Below are positions 8,727 through 17,000 of a stretch of 55,191 nucleotides of DNA, piece by piece (positions within the stretch are counted from its first letter, which is position 1; every line of letters starts with the position of its first letter). Below the pieces are notes generated by a model. The model saw nothing but the letters and a program-made list of their open reading frames with translations, made no database searches and was not told the DNA's origin. Position numbers and translations under genes: made by a program. Location of the stretch: NCBI GenBank assembly GCA_002702705.1, contig PABH01000019.1, positions 1 to 55,191 of the forward strand. The letters are read 5' to 3'. The stretch comes from Anaerolineaceae bacterium. Its GTDB lineage: Bacteria; Chloroflexota; Anaerolineae; Anaerolineales; Anaerolineaceae.

Positions 8727-8795
8727 ATGAAACTTTCTTTTATCCAAATCACAATGATTACATCTGACAAGAAGGCAAAGACCAACAATACGTAA
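8727..8795 (+). CDS. Leader peptide 1 of the lysine operon attenuator
   Basis: Short frame of 22 codons starting 8 bases after the -10 box. The peptide is MKLSFIQITM followed by ITSDKKAKTNNT. Lysine codons occur at positions 2, 15, 16 and 18. Its stop codon (8793-8795) ends 3 bases before GUCUGGU (8799-8805), which can pair with ACCAGAC (8840-8846) in the left arm and loop of the following terminator. A ribosome at the stop would cover that segment; one stalled on the lysine codons would leave it free. No Shine-Dalgarno site is present, consistent with leaderless translation. The call rests on arrangement, not homology. Confidence 0.65.
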   Translation: MKLSFIQITMITSDKKAKTNNT

Positions 8796-8832
8796 TTTGT
8801 CTGGTAATTTTGTCGTTTTATTTTTTTAACTC

Positions 8833-8862
8833 AAACCTCACCAGACACGGTGAGGTTTTTTT
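8833..8862 (+). terminator. Attenuator 1 terminator hairpin
   Basis: AAACCTCACC (8833-8842) and GGTGAGGTTT (8849-8858) form a 10-bp stem with loop AGACAC, followed by a run of T. The upstream segment TGTCTGGT (8798-8805) can form an alternative 8-bp pairing with ACCAGACA (8840-8847), which takes three bases of the left arm and the loop. This is the classic mutually exclusive terminator/antiterminator pair. Confidence 0.85.
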
Positions 8863-8878
8863 ATTTCAGGATCAATCA

Positions 8879-8956
8879 ATGAATCAAATTGAAATTAAAA
8901 CCAATAAGAAGACGAGCAAGAAGCGAAAACCAATTTCTCCATTGGTGAGTTTTTAA
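8879..8956 (+). CDS. Lysine-rich leader peptide 2 of the lysine operon attenuator
   Basis: Frame of 25 codons between the two terminators, with AGGA 7 bases before its ATG. The peptide is MNQIEIKTNKKTSKKRKP followed by ISPLVSF. Lysine codons fall at positions 7, 10, 11, 14, 15 and 17, a strong excess. The last codons and stop (8944-8954, GGTGAGTTTTT) are themselves the antiterminator arm for the next hairpin. The spacing suits attenuation: about 15 bases lie between the last lysine codon (8927) and the arm, so stalling leaves the arm free while termination at the stop covers it. The shared K-T-N-(K/N) core with leader peptide 1 suggests duplication of one unit. Confidence 0.7.
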   Translation: MNQIEIKTNKKTSKKRKPISPLVSF

Positions 8957-8986
8957 TTTTCTTTAGGTTTTTAATATTATTCCTGG

Positions 8987-9016
8987 AAAAAGCTTACCAA
9001 AACGGTGAGCTTTTTT
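8987..9016 (+). terminator. Attenuator 2 terminator hairpin
   Basis: AAAAAGCTTACC (8987-8998) pairs with GGTGAGCTTTTT (9004-9015) over 12 bp with one G-U pair and loop AAAAC, followed by T residues. The alternative partner of the left arm is GGTGAGTTTTT (8944-8954), inside the end of leader peptide 2, giving an antiterminator of about 11 bp with a single bulge. It lies 22 bases before the lysX start. Confidence 0.85.
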
Positions 9017-9037
9017 ATTTATTTAGAAAGGAAAATT

Positions 9038-9892
9038 ATGCGTATAGGTATATTGTTTTCAAGGATACGAAAAGAAGAAAAGTTATTAGTGGATAGTTTT
9101 CAGTCGCGTGGTGTAGATTATGAAATGATCGATGTTCGGGATGTTGTGTTTGATTTACACGATCCGCAACCCTGGAAAAAATTTGATGTATTTCTTGACC
9201 GCTGTATTAGCCATTCACAGGCCCAAACCGTGTTAGAGATTTTTGAGGGTTGGGGGATTCCCTGCGTAAATTCAGCTCATGTACTGCGGATTTGTGGTGA
9301 CAAAAAAAATACCACCTTAGCATTAGCCAGCCAAAATATTCCAACCCCGTCTGTACGGATAGCATTAACCCCGGAGTCGGCTTTATTGGCGATTGAAGAA
9401 ATGGGATATCCGGTTGTTCTTAAACCTACGGTTGGTTCGTGGGGGCGTCTATTGGCTTTAATAACCTGCCGTGAAGCAGCCGAGGCTGTCCTGGAGCATA
9501 AAGCCACCCTCGGCTCTGTCCAGCATTCCATTTTTTATATTCAGCAGTATATTGAAAAGGGCAGCCAGGATATTCGAACCTTTGTGGTGGGAGATGAAAC
9601 GATTTGTGGTATTTCCCGCACCTCGGATCATTGGATTACCAATACGGCTCGCGGTGGTATTGCCGCGAATTATCCCATTTCACCGGAAGTAAATGAACTT
9701 TCACTGAGAGCAGCACAGGCAGTTGGTGGGGGCATTGTTGCTGTGGATTTAATGCGGGATGCAGACGGGAAATTCTGGGTAAATGAAGTTAACCATACGA
9801 TGGAATTTAAAAATAGTGTGGAACCGACCGGTGTGGATATCCCCGGTAAAATGGCTGATTATGTCATCGCCTATGCCCAGCAAGGGTCATAA
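9038..9892 (+). CDS. lysX: LysX, LysW-alpha-aminoadipate ligase
   Basis: ATP-grasp enzyme of 284 residues that joins the alpha-amino group of alpha-aminoadipate to the C-terminal glutamate of the carrier LysW, protecting it during lysine synthesis. It begins [17 protein letters not shown], a near-universal LysX start. It has ATP-grasp segments [12 protein letters not shown] (about 126-137) and [15 protein letters not shown] (about 246-260), and the substrate-loop motif GGIAANYP (about 206-213). AAAGGA 7 bases upstream sets the ATG at 9038; an upstream start would run into the terminator. ArgX, the ornithine paralogue, is the main alternative, but the homocitrate-pathway genes that follow favour LysX. 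Confidence 0.93.
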   Translation: MRIGILFSRIRKEEKLLVDSFQSRGVDYEMIDVRDVVFDLHDPQPWKKFDVFLDRCISHSQAQTVLEIFEGWGIPCVNSAHVLRICGDKKNTTLALASQNIPTPSVRIALTPESALLAIEEMGYPVVLKPTVGSWGRLLALITCREAAEAVLEHKATLGSVQHSIFYIQQYIEKGSQDIRTFVVGDETICGISRTSDHWITNTARGGIAANYPISPEVNELSLRAAQAVGGGIVAVDLMRDADGKFWVNEVNHTMEFKNSVEPTGVDIPGKMADYVIAYAQQGS

Positions 9893-9931
9893 GATGCCAA
9901 TTCAGCTTGAAATCGTTTAGAGGAGTAGAAG

Positions 9932-11098
9932 ATGAGTGTTCAGAATTTTCAAATTATTGAATCAACATTAAGAGAAGGGGAGCAGTTTGTTAATGCATTT
10001 TTCACACAGGATCAAAAAATAGAGATCGCGCGATTATTGGATGCCTTTGGAGTTGAATATCTTGAATTAACCACGCCCCAGGCATCTCCTCAGAGCGAAA
10101 GAGATTGCATTGCAATTGCTAAATTGGGTTTACGGGCGAAAATTGTGACCCATACCCGCTGTACTTTGGCTGATGTGCGTCGGGCAGTGGAGACCGGGGT
10201 GGATGGTGTGGATGTAGTGATTGGTACATCTTCCCAACTTCGAGAGTTCAGTCATGGGAAAAGTGTACCTGAGATCATTCGACTGGCGGAGGAAGTTTTT
10301 ACATATCTCAAAGCGCAAAACGTTGAAATGCGGTTTTCCACGGAGGATAGTTTAAGAAGTGACCCAAATGATTTATTTGCAGTTTATGAGGCAGTGGATG
10401 CCTTAGGGATCAATCGAGTTGGGATTGCAGATACGGTTGGAATTGGAACCCCCATGCAGGTTTTTCGTTTGGTATCGGAACTTCGACAGCGAGTGAATGC
10501 GGATATTGAATTTCATGGACATGATGATACCGGTTGTGCGATTGCCAATGCACATGCCGCTTTGGAAGCAGGGGCTACTCATGTGGATACCAGTGTGTTG
10601 GGGATTGGCGAACGAAACGGGATCACATCCTTGGGTGGTTTGATTGCCCGGTTATATGCCATTGACCCGGCTTTGGTGCGAAAATATAACCTGCCCCTGT
10701 TGGTAGAACTGGATCAGCGTATTGCGGAATTGGTGGAGGTGGATATACCTTTTAATAATTACATCACGGGTTATGCCGCCTTTACCCATAAAGCCGGAAT
10801 TCATGCCAAAGCCATTTTAAATAACCCATCCACATACGAGGTTTTGTGTCCGGAGGATTTTGGTATGAAACGGTATATAAATATCGCCCACCGACTAACC
10901 GGTTGGAACGCGGTGCGTTCGCGGGCAGATCAATTGGGTTTGAAATTAAGTGATGCCCAGGTAAAACACATCACCAATGAAATAAAAATATTATCGGACG
11001 AGCATCCTCTTACATTAGATGACGTGGACGCACTGCTGCGTAATGAAAATCATCGCAGACCTGAACGATCCCAACAGCCGATTACCGTGAAAGCATAA
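9932..11098 (+). CDS. hcs: Homocitrate synthase
   Basis: Condenses 2-oxoglutarate and acetyl-CoA to homocitrate, the first committed step of the alpha-aminoadipate lysine pathway. The 388-residue protein has the DRE-TIM barrel signature [12 protein letters not shown] (8-19), [12 protein letters not shown], the metal-binding [20 protein letters not shown] region and [38 protein letters not shown] marks the sub-domain. Its layout follows Thermus homocitrate synthase more closely than isopropylmalate synthase, and it lacks the long C-terminal LeuA regulatory domain. Feedback inhibition by lysine at the active site is known for this family. It sits 39 bases after lysX with GAGGAG before the ATG. 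Confidence 0.93.
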   Translation: MSVQNFQIIESTLREGEQFVNAFFTQDQKIEIARLLDAFGVEYLELTTPQASPQSERDCIAIAKLGLRAKIVTHTRCTLADVRRAVETGVDGVDVVIGTSSQLREFSHGKSVPEIIRLAEEVFTYLKAQNVEMRFSTEDSLRSDPNDLFAVYEAVDALGINRVGIADTVGIGTPMQVFRLVSELRQRVNADIEFHGHDDTGCAIANAHAALEAGATHVDTSVLGIGERNGITSLGGLIARLYAIDPALVRKYNLPLLVELDQRIAELVEVDIPFNNYITGYAAFTHKAGIHAKAILNNPSTYEVLCPEDFGMKRYINIAHRLTGWNAVRSRADQLGLKLSDAQVKHITNEIKILSDEHPLTLDDVDALLRNENHRRPERSQQPITVKA

Positions 11099-11108
11099 GG
11101 ACAAAATC

Positions 11109-12347
11109 ATGGGACAAACTCTGACAGAACAAATTTTTTCTCATGCCGCTGGGCGGCCAGTCGTACCCGGTGAGCTGGTGGTGGTGCAGCCGGATGTGGT
11201 GATGAGCCACGATTCGTTAACCCCCGGCATTATTGATATTTTACAAAATGAATTCGGTAAAAATGAAGTGTTTAATCCGGATCAATTGGTCTTTGTTTTT
11301 GATCACGTTACACCTGCTTCAACCGTAGGCACAGCAGATGGACAAAACCGGGTACGGGCTTTTGCTAAACAGCAAAATATTCGGTTGTTTGATATAGGGC
11401 GTGGTATCTGCCATCAGGTATTGGTAGAGGAAGGGATCGCCCAGCCAGGGCTGATTGTCTTGGGAGCGGATTCCCATTCCACCAGTTATGGTGCAGTTGG
11501 TGCTTTTGGATCAGGTATGGGCTCAACTGACGTTGCTGTGATTTGGGCTACCGGGAAAACCTGGTTAAGGGTGCCTGAGACTCTGCGTATTCAGGTATCC
11601 GGGCGGTTTCGGGAAGGGGTTGGTCCCAAAGATTTGGCTTTGTATATTGGTAGGGTTTTAACGATTTCCGGTGCTACATATCAGGCCATCGAATATCATG
11701 GTTTGGATTGGCTGCCGCTTTATGGACGCCAGACTCTCAGCAGTATGGCAGTGGAGTTAGGTGCAAAAGCAGGCATTTTCCCCCCATCCGGCGAGGTTTT
11801 TGATCGTTTTCAAACACCCGAATGGTTATTTGTTGATCCGGATGCTCATTATGGCCAAACCATTGAGATTAATTTAGAAGATCTGGAACCGCAAATCGCC
11901 CTGCCGCATGCCGTCGACCGGGTGGTGGATTTGTCTTCTCTGGTTGGAACACCCATTCAGCAAGTGTTTTTGGGCACCTGTACTAACGGTCGTTATGAAG
12001 ATTTGCGCCAGGCAGCGGATATTTTAACGGGTAATCAGGTTTCCGAAAAAGTGCGGTTTATCGTCACCCCCGCTTCGAAAACCGATTTACAACGTGCGAT
12101 GGCGGATGATACGATCAATATATTGGTCCAAGCTGGTGCTGTGTTAACCACTCCAGGCTGTGGGGTTTGTATGGGACGCCACCAGGGGACTTTGGGTAAA
12201 AACGATGTTTGTCTTTCTACCGGTAATCGTAATTTCCGAGGCCGGATGGGTGACCCTTCTTCATCGATTTATCTTGTATCACCAGCAGTGGCGGCAGCCA
12301 GCGCGATAACGGGTGTGGTCACTGACCCGCGTTACTTAGAGAGATAG
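11109..12347 (+). CDS. lysT: Homoaconitase large subunit
   Basis: Large subunit of the aconitase-family enzyme that isomerises homocitrate to homoisocitrate through cis-homoaconitate. The 412-residue protein carries the three [4Fe-4S] ligands, C291 in FLGTCTNGRYEDL and C351 and C354 in TPGCGVCMGRHQG, with the substrate segment GADSHSTSYGAVGAFGSGMG (119-138). Subunit split and length match LeuC/HacA proteins. LeuC is the sequence alternative, but the genes on either side (homocitrate synthase, homoisocitrate dehydrogenase, LysW) point to lysine. It starts 10 bases after the hcs stop. Confidence 0.9.
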   Translation: MGQTLTEQIFSHAAGRPVVPGELVVVQPDVVMSHDSLTPGIIDILQNEFGKNEVFNPDQLVFVFDHVTPASTVGTADGQNRVRAFAKQQNIRLFDIGRGICHQVLVEEGIAQPGLIVLGADSHSTSYGAVGAFGSGMGSTDVAVIWATGKTWLRVPETLRIQVSGRFREGVGPKDLALYIGRVLTISGATYQAIEYHGLDWLPLYGRQTLSSMAVELGAKAGIFPPSGEVFDRFQTPEWLFVDPDAHYGQTIEINLEDLEPQIALPHAVDRVVDLSSLVGTPIQQVFLGTCTNGRYEDLRQAADILTGNQVSEKVRFIVTPASKTDLQRAMADDTINILVQAGAVLTTPGCGVCMGRHQGTLGKNDVCLSTGNRNFRGRMGDPSSSIYLVSPAVAAASAITGVVTDPRYLER

Positions 12348-12356
12348 GAGAAAGAT

Positions 12357-12848
12357 ATGGCTCGAATATGGAAATTTGGATCTGATGTCGATACGGATCA
12401 GATTGTGCCGGGTAGATATGCACCCTATATGCGCCCGAATGAAGATGTGGGAAATGCAGCCTTTATTGAAGCGAATCCGCTTTTTAATCAACAGGCAGTA
12501 CCCGGAGATATTATTGTCGCCGAAAATAATTTTGGCTGCGGTTCTTCCAGGGAATATGCAGTCACTGCTTTGTGCCGGCGGCAAGTGGGCGTCATCATTG
12601 CCAAAAGTTTTGCCCGCATTTTTTATCGTAATGCAGTCAATTTGGGTTTGGTGTTAGTTGAAGCGCCGCAGGTGGTGGATCAATTATCAGACGGGGATAT
12701 CTGTGTTTTGGACTTAGATCAAAACCGCATTTTAATTCGGGATAAAGAACTCGTTTTACCCGAGATTAGCCCTTTTGCGCGGGCGATTGTGGAGGCGGGT
12801 GGTCTGGTCGCTTATATCCAACGACATGGTTTTTTGCCAGGGGAATGA
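12357..12848 (+). CDS. lysU: Homoaconitase small subunit
   Basis: Small subunit (163 residues) that completes the homoaconitase active site with the large subunit encoded 9 bases upstream. It has the swivel-domain features WKFGSDVDTDQIVPGRY (5-21) and FGCGSSREYAVTAL (about 62-75), the latter being the conserved anion-binding GSSRE loop. The YAPYMRP stretch fits the loop that sets substrate choice in the LeuD/HacB group. AGGAGAAAG precedes the ATG. LeuD is the alternative by sequence; context decides. Confidence 0.9.
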   Translation: MARIWKFGSDVDTDQIVPGRYAPYMRPNEDVGNAAFIEANPLFNQQAVPGDIIVAENNFGCGSSREYAVTALCRRQVGVIIAKSFARIFYRNAVNLGLVLVEAPQVVDQLSDGDICVLDLDQNRILIRDKELVLPEISPFARAIVEAGGLVAYIQRHGFLPGE

Positions 12849-12858
12849 GGTGAGTGGA

Positions 12859-13872
12859 TTGAAAAAAATCTGTGTAATTCCGGGAGATGGCATCGGACCT
12901 GAGGTGATTCCGGCGGCAGTACAGGTTATGGAAAAAGTCTTACCGGATTTGTCGATTATTGAAGCGGAAGCTGGGTGGGGTTGCTTTCAAAAACATGGTA
13001 TTTCGGTTCCGCAGGAGACGCTGGATAAAATCCGGGATTGTGGGGCCGCTTTGTTTGGGGCAGTTTCTTCACCATCCACAAAGGTGGCGGGTTACCGTTC
13101 TGCTATTTTGACCATGCGTCAGGAATTGGGTTTGTATGCTAATCTACGCCCGGTGCGCTCCTTACCCGGAGTGTCTTCCCGTTCGGATGTGGATATGATC
13201 ATCGTACGGGAAAATACGGAAGGAATGTATGCTGGAATTGAAACCCTAAACGAGGGGCGTGCGACAGCTACCCGCGTGATTACCAGAGAAGCATCGTTGC
13301 GGATTGCAGGGGAGGCGTTACGTTTGGCGCAGTTATTAGGCCGAAAAAAACTAAGTATTGTGCATAAAGCCAATGTGCTGCCGATGACCGATGGTTTGTT
13401 TCGAGACAGCGTGTTGGAGGTGGTGCGGTCCTATCAAAAAGAAGGCTTGGATATCCAGGTTGAGCAAGTTTTGGTTGACCTGGCGGCATTCCGAATGTTA
13501 AGTGCACCACAAACGTATGATGTAATTGTGACCACCAATTTGTTTGGTGATATCCTTTCTGATGCGGCTGCCTATTGGGGAGGCGGCATGGGGCTGGCCC
13601 CATCATTGAATGTGGGTGATGGTTTGGCTTTAGCGGAACCGGTGCATGGTTCTGCGCCGGATATCGCCGGAAAAGGGATTGCCAACCCCATCGCAGCCAT
13701 TTTAAGCGCGGCTTTGTTAGTGCGTTTTACCTGGCAGCTTCCGGAAACTGCGGCAAGGATAGAACGGGCAGTTGAGAGGTTTTTGGAAAAAATAAAAATT
13801 GACGATCCTTCTGAATTGAAATCATTGGAAAGTACCCAAAATTATCTCGAAGGTATTTTGGCTGAATTATGA
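12859..13872 (+). CDS. hicdh: Homoisocitrate dehydrogenase
   Basis: NAD-dependent beta-decarboxylating dehydrogenase converting homoisocitrate to 2-oxoadipate. The protein starts LKKICVIPGDGIGPEV and holds the family segments LGLYANLRPVR, VDMIIVRENTEGMYAG (substrate region), KANVLPMTDGLF, NLFGDILSDAAAYWGGGMGLAPS and the NAD-site EPVHGSAPDIAGKGIANP. A TTG start at 12859 is preferred because GAGGTG (12847-12852) lies 6 bases before it; a GTG at 12850 would add 3 residues. The length (337) matches Thermus homoisocitrate dehydrogenase. IPMDH and isocitrate dehydrogenase are relatives; the operon supports this assignment. Confidence 0.9.
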   Translation: MKKICVIPGDGIGPEVIPAAVQVMEKVLPDLSIIEAEAGWGCFQKHGISVPQETLDKIRDCGAALFGAVSSPSTKVAGYRSAILTMRQELGLYANLRPVRSLPGVSSRSDVDMIIVRENTEGMYAGIETLNEGRATATRVITREASLRIAGEALRLAQLLGRKKLSIVHKANVLPMTDGLFRDSVLEVVRSYQKEGLDIQVEQVLVDLAAFRMLSAPQTYDVIVTTNLFGDILSDAAAYWGGGMGLAPSLNVGDGLALAEPVHGSAPDIAGKGIANPIAAILSAALLVRFTWQLPETAARIERAVERFLEKIKIDDPSELKSLESTQNYLEGILAEL

Positions 13873-13887
13873 ACTTAGGAGTTAAAA

Positions 13888-14058
13888 ATGGAAAATATTA
13901 TTTGTGTAGAATGTGATGCGGAATTTTCTGTTAACGAATCGGTGGAAGAAAGTGAAATTCTAGTATGCCCGGATTGTGGTGTTGACCTCGAAGTAATTTC
14001 TGTCAATCCATTAACGGTCGATCTGGCACCAATGGAAGAGGAAGACTGGGGCGAATGA
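13888..14058 (+). CDS. lysW: LysW, amino-group carrier protein
   Basis: Small acidic zinc-finger protein of 56 residues, the carrier to which alpha-aminoadipate is ligated by LysX. It starts MENIICVECDAEFSVNE and has paired cysteines in CVEC (6-9) and CPDCG (27-31), the zinc knuckle of the family. It ends in EEDWGE, with the terminal glutamate that forms the isopeptide bond. TAGGAG lies 8 bases before the ATG, 15 bases after the hicdh stop, so it belongs to the operon. LysZ, LysY, LysJ and LysK, which would complete the carrier-bound steps, are not in this window and must be encoded elsewhere. Confidence 0.95.
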   Translation: MENIICVECDAEFSVNESVEESEILVCPDCGVDLEVISVNPLTVDLAPMEEEDWGE

Positions 14059-14063
14059 TTTTT

Positions 14064-15173
14064 TCATTCTTTTAAATACCGATCAAAAAATTCAATGGTG
14101 CGGGTCATGGCACTACTGAAGTAATTGGATAGATTGTGGTTATCCCCTTCGTAGGTGTACAGTTCCACCATACCGTTCACATCTAAGATTTCCTGATATA
14201 ACAGCTGAGAAAATTCAAGCGGAACATCTGTGTCGGCGGTGCCGTGGTGCAGCTGCAGTGGGCCTGAAATATCTGAAACATAGGTATTGGAAGAAACGGC
14301 ATCCCAGAAAGCAGGATTCACTTCCGGTGAACCGTAGGTTTCGGTCCACTCCTGGCGCCAACTGCGTGCAAAGCTGGGTCGGGTGGGCTGCGGTGCAGAA
14401 CTGGGGCGGCGCCATTTGGTGATCAGGTCAGGGTAAGAAGCCACCACGCCAGCCCATATCACACCGGCTTTAATTTCGGGTGAAACCACCATCGCACGCA
14501 GAGTCAGGTAACCGCCCAGGGAATGGCCCCACATGCCAATTTTATCAGGATTTACCGCCGGGTACTGCTGCAAGCTGCTTACGGCGTTTAACACATCCGT
14601 TATATACCCCGGATCGCCGTACGCGCCGCGTGCTTCCCCTTCGGAGCGATCATGGCCGCGGTAATCAATACGAAAAACGACATATTGGCTGCGGGCCAGC
14701 CAGTCCACATACGCGATGTAACGTTCTGTGGTCCGGTATACATCAGGTGGTATATAACCGTGATTAAATACGATGGCTGGCCAACCATTTTGCGGCGGCT
14801 CACCGTTGGGGATGGTTAATAAACCGTATATTTTTAATCCTTCGGAAAGATAATAGGCATAAAACCGTTTATAGTTGGACCCGGCTTCCAATTCATTCTC
14901 TATCACAATCTGGCTGCCCGGGAATGATTTTTGACGCAAGGCTTCAATGCTCATTGGGTGGGGTGTAGGAGTTGGAGTGGAGGTGATGGTAGGGGTATGT
15001 GTTGGCTCTGGTGTGGCGGTGAATGTGGAGGTAAGTGTGATCGTGTTCGTATGACTTGGAGCAACTGGTGTGTCCGTTGAACTGTTTTGGGTTTGTGCCA
15101 TGAGTGAACAGCTCATCAGCAAGGTTGAGATGATAAAAATCAAAAACAGCTGCCTGAATCGTTTATTTTTCAT
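14064..15173 (-). CDS. Secreted lipoprotein alpha/beta hydrolase (S9-like)
   Basis: Predicted lipoprotein of 369 residues with lipobox LMSC (C22). A long Thr/Pro linker (about 35-73) is followed by an alpha/beta-hydrolase domain similar to dipeptidyl-peptidase/prolyl-oligopeptidase-like esterases. The nucleophile is S218 in GMWGHSLGGYL; D314 in HGTADTDVP and H346 in EGDNHNL complete the triad. An NHGY oxyanion segment is at 137-140. Starts at 15194 (ATG) or 15200 (TTG) are possible; none has a good ribosome binding site, and I chose 15173 because it gives a standard lipoprotein signal. The substrate (peptide or acyl ester on carbohydrate) is unknown. It converges on lysW with a gap of 5 bases. 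Confidence 0.87.
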   Translation of the reverse strand: MKNKRFRQLFLIFIISTLLMSCSLMAQTQNSSTDTPVAPSHTNTITLTSTFTATPEPTHTPTITSTPTPTPHPMSIEALRQKSFPGSQIVIENELEAGSNYKRFYAYYLSEGLKIYGLLTIPNGEPPQNGWPAIVFNHGYIPPDVYRTTERYIAYVDWLARSQYVVFRIDYRGHDRSEGEARGAYGDPGYITDVLNAVSSLQQYPAVNPDKIGMWGHSLGGYLTLRAMVVSPEIKAGVIWAGVVASYPDLITKWRRPSSAPQPTRPSFARSWRQEWTETYGSPEVNPAFWDAVSSNTYVSDISGPLQLHHGTADTDVPLEFSQLLYQEILDVNGMVELYTYEGDNHNLSNYFSSAMTRTIEFFDRYLKE

Positions 15174-15389
15174 GTGTTTTATTTTAAGGACCATTTTCAA
15201 ATGAACAACCCTTTGTGTCAGCTATTAAAATTTGCGTACAATAAATCAAAGAAGAAATGGTAAGATTTATCTTTTCAAACAAATAGCCTCACACCTTTTG
15301 TAAAAAATCCAATAATCTGGTTGGTAATTAATACTTTATGTATATAATTTTTTCTTAGATTATCATCTGTTTGAAAGGCAAAAAAAATT

Positions 15390-15872
15390 ATGCGCCAAAT
15401 AATTATTAAAATTTTTCCTGAAAATATTAATAATCACTATCAAGGTCAAAAAATAGCTTTGTATGTTTTTTATCTGGTGACTGCTTTCACTCTTTGGCGA
15501 AGCCAACATCATTTATTTTCAGCCGACGGTGGGGCTCAATCCATTGCGACCATTCCACTCGATTCATTTTCGAAGGATGGGGCAGCAGCAGTAATTGGCG
15601 TGTTTGGATTATGGGGGCTGTCTCAATTAATCATTGGACTACTATATTTGATCGTTTGTCTGAGATACCGTGCTATGCTGCCATTGATGTATTTGCTGAT
15701 GTTTTTTGAATATTTTGTTCGCGCAACTTATTTTCCTGCTTTTAAACCTATTCCCACATCAGGAACTGCTCCAGGTGCAGTTGGGAATTTTCCGTTGATC
15801 ATTATCTCCCTTATTATGTTTGTGTTATCTCTTTTACCACCAAAGAAAAAAGTCGTACAAAGCTTGGAATAG
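15390..15872 (+). CDS. Small membrane protein of unknown function
   Basis: Protein of 160 residues with about four hydrophobic segments: near 23-38, 64-88, 93-112 and 134-150. The N-terminus is short and cytosolic-looking, and the C-terminus is basic (PPKKKVV). I do not recognise a family with confidence. The topology resembles small DoxX- or DUF4345-like membrane proteins. No neighbour is coupled to it. A short AT-rich upstream region lacks a strong ribosome binding site (GAAAGGC about 10 bases before the ATG). Confidence 0.7.
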   Translation: MRQIIIKIFPENINNHYQGQKIALYVFYLVTAFTLWRSQHHLFSADGGAQSIATIPLDSFSKDGAAAVIGVFGLWGLSQLIIGLLYLIVCLRYRAMLPLMYLLMFFEYFVRATYFPAFKPIPTSGTAPGAVGNFPLIIISLIMFVLSLLPPKKKVVQSLE

Positions 15873-16000
15873 AGTTTGATGGAATGCTAGAAAACGTTAA
15901 CGATCATCATAATTAGCCTGCTATGGGTTAAAGGATTAACTAAGTGGGGAAAATAATATTCGTTTGTTTGTGAAATCTATGACAATTGCGATAAAAATAT

Positions 16001-16028
16001 TTGACTTTTAATTTTGGACTGGTAAGAT
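16001..16028 (+). promoter_or_regulatory. Candidate promoter of the prp operon
   Basis: TTGACT (16001-16006) and TAAGAT (16023-16028) are separated by 16 bases, about 80 bases upstream of prpB. Hexamers and spacing are reasonable for sigma70; no operator was recognised. Confidence 0.5.
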
Positions 16029-16109
16029 GAAATTAAGTTTGGGCGCCTTACAGCTTCATTTCTTTTTTGCCCTTGGGATCAAACACAAATTAAATCAATT
16101 GAGGTGATC

Positions 16110-17000
16110 ATGGATGGATTGACTTCAGCCGGCACACGTTTTCGGGCGGCTTTGGTTTCCGAAAAACCCCTGCAAGTTGTGGGGGTTCTCAATGCCTATA
16201 CTGCACTGTTAGCCCAACAAAGTGGTTTTCGTGCAATTTATCTCTCCGGTGGTGGAGTAGCAGCGGGTTCTTTGGGTGTACCGGATTTGGGTATCACAAC
16301 ACTGGATGATGTCTTAACCGATGTCAGACGTATTACGGATATTACGGATTTGCCCTTGTTGGTCGATGTAGATACAGGTTTTGGTGGCGCTTTTAATATA
16401 GCCCGCACAGTACGTTCTTTAATAAAATTTGGTGCAGCTGGTTTACATATGGAAGATCAAGTGCAAGCAAAACGCTGTGGACACCGTCCCGGTAAAGCCC
16501 TTGTGGAAGCTGAGGAAATGGTAGACCGAATCAAAGCTGCTGTGGATGCTCGCAGTGACCCTGATTTTGTAATTATGGCACGTACGGATGCTTTGGCTGG
16601 TGAGGGTTTGCAATCTGCATTGGATCGCGCCAGTATGTATGTGGCTGCTGGAGCAGACATGATTTTTGCGGAAGCGGTGACAGAGTTATCTCAATACCGC
16701 GCCTTTGTGGATGCGGTAAACGTACCTATTCTGGCAAATATTACCGAATTTGGTAAAACACCGCTGTTTACCACCAAAGAATTGGCAGCAGTTGGAGTCA
16801 GTCTGATTTTATATCCCCTTTCCGCTTTTCGTGCCCAAAGTGCAGCCGCTCTATCGGTATTTACAGCCATACGCCAGGAAGGTACCCAAAAATCCGTATT
16901 AGCACAAATGCAAACCAGAGCAGATTTATATGATGTTTTGGATTATCACCGTTATGAACAAAAATTAGATCAACTTTTTTTACAGGAGAAAAAGGAATGA
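16110..17000 (+). CDS. prpB: 2-methylisocitrate lyase
   Basis: Isocitrate-lyase/PEP-mutase superfamily enzyme (296 residues) that cleaves 2-methylisocitrate to pyruvate and succinate, the last step of the methylcitrate cycle of propionyl-CoA oxidation. It shows [20 protein letters not shown], the metal-binding [16 protein letters not shown] segment and the catalytic loop KRCGHRPGK that distinguishes PrpB from PEP mutases. The ATG at 16110 follows GAGG by 5 bases; a GTG at 16104 is the alternative. The stop overlaps the prpC start as ATGA, and prpD follows, so the functional assignment is strongly supported by context. Confidence 0.93.
   Translation: MDGLTSAGTRFRAALVSEKPLQVVGVLNAYTALLAQQSGFRAIYLSGGGVAAGSLGVPDLGITTLDDVLTDVRRITDITDLPLLVDVDTGFGGAFNIARTVRSLIKFGAAGLHMEDQVQAKRCGHRPGKALVEAEEMVDRIKAAVDARSDPDFVIMARTDALAGEGLQSALDRASMYVAAGADMIFAEAVTELSQYRAFVDAVNVPILANITEFGKTPLFTTKELAAVGVSLILYPLSAFRAQSAAALSVFTAIRQEGTQKSVLAQMQTRADLYDVLDYHRYEQKLDQLFLQEKKE

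Noticed and set aside
8690-9037. Lysine (L-box) riboswitch or T-box leader for the lysine operon
   Set aside because: No L-box core and no T-box AGGGTGGNACCGCG sequence are present; lysine-rich frames with paired terminators explain the region better.
10130-10318. Frames opposite hcs, prp and other real genes, e.g. 62 codons here
   Set aside because: They lie within conserved coding sequence on the other strand and show no start signals or family features.
12775-12849. N-terminal extension of homoisocitrate dehydrogenase
   Set aside because: It would overlap lysU by 74 bases; the ribosome binding site and homology place the start near 12859.
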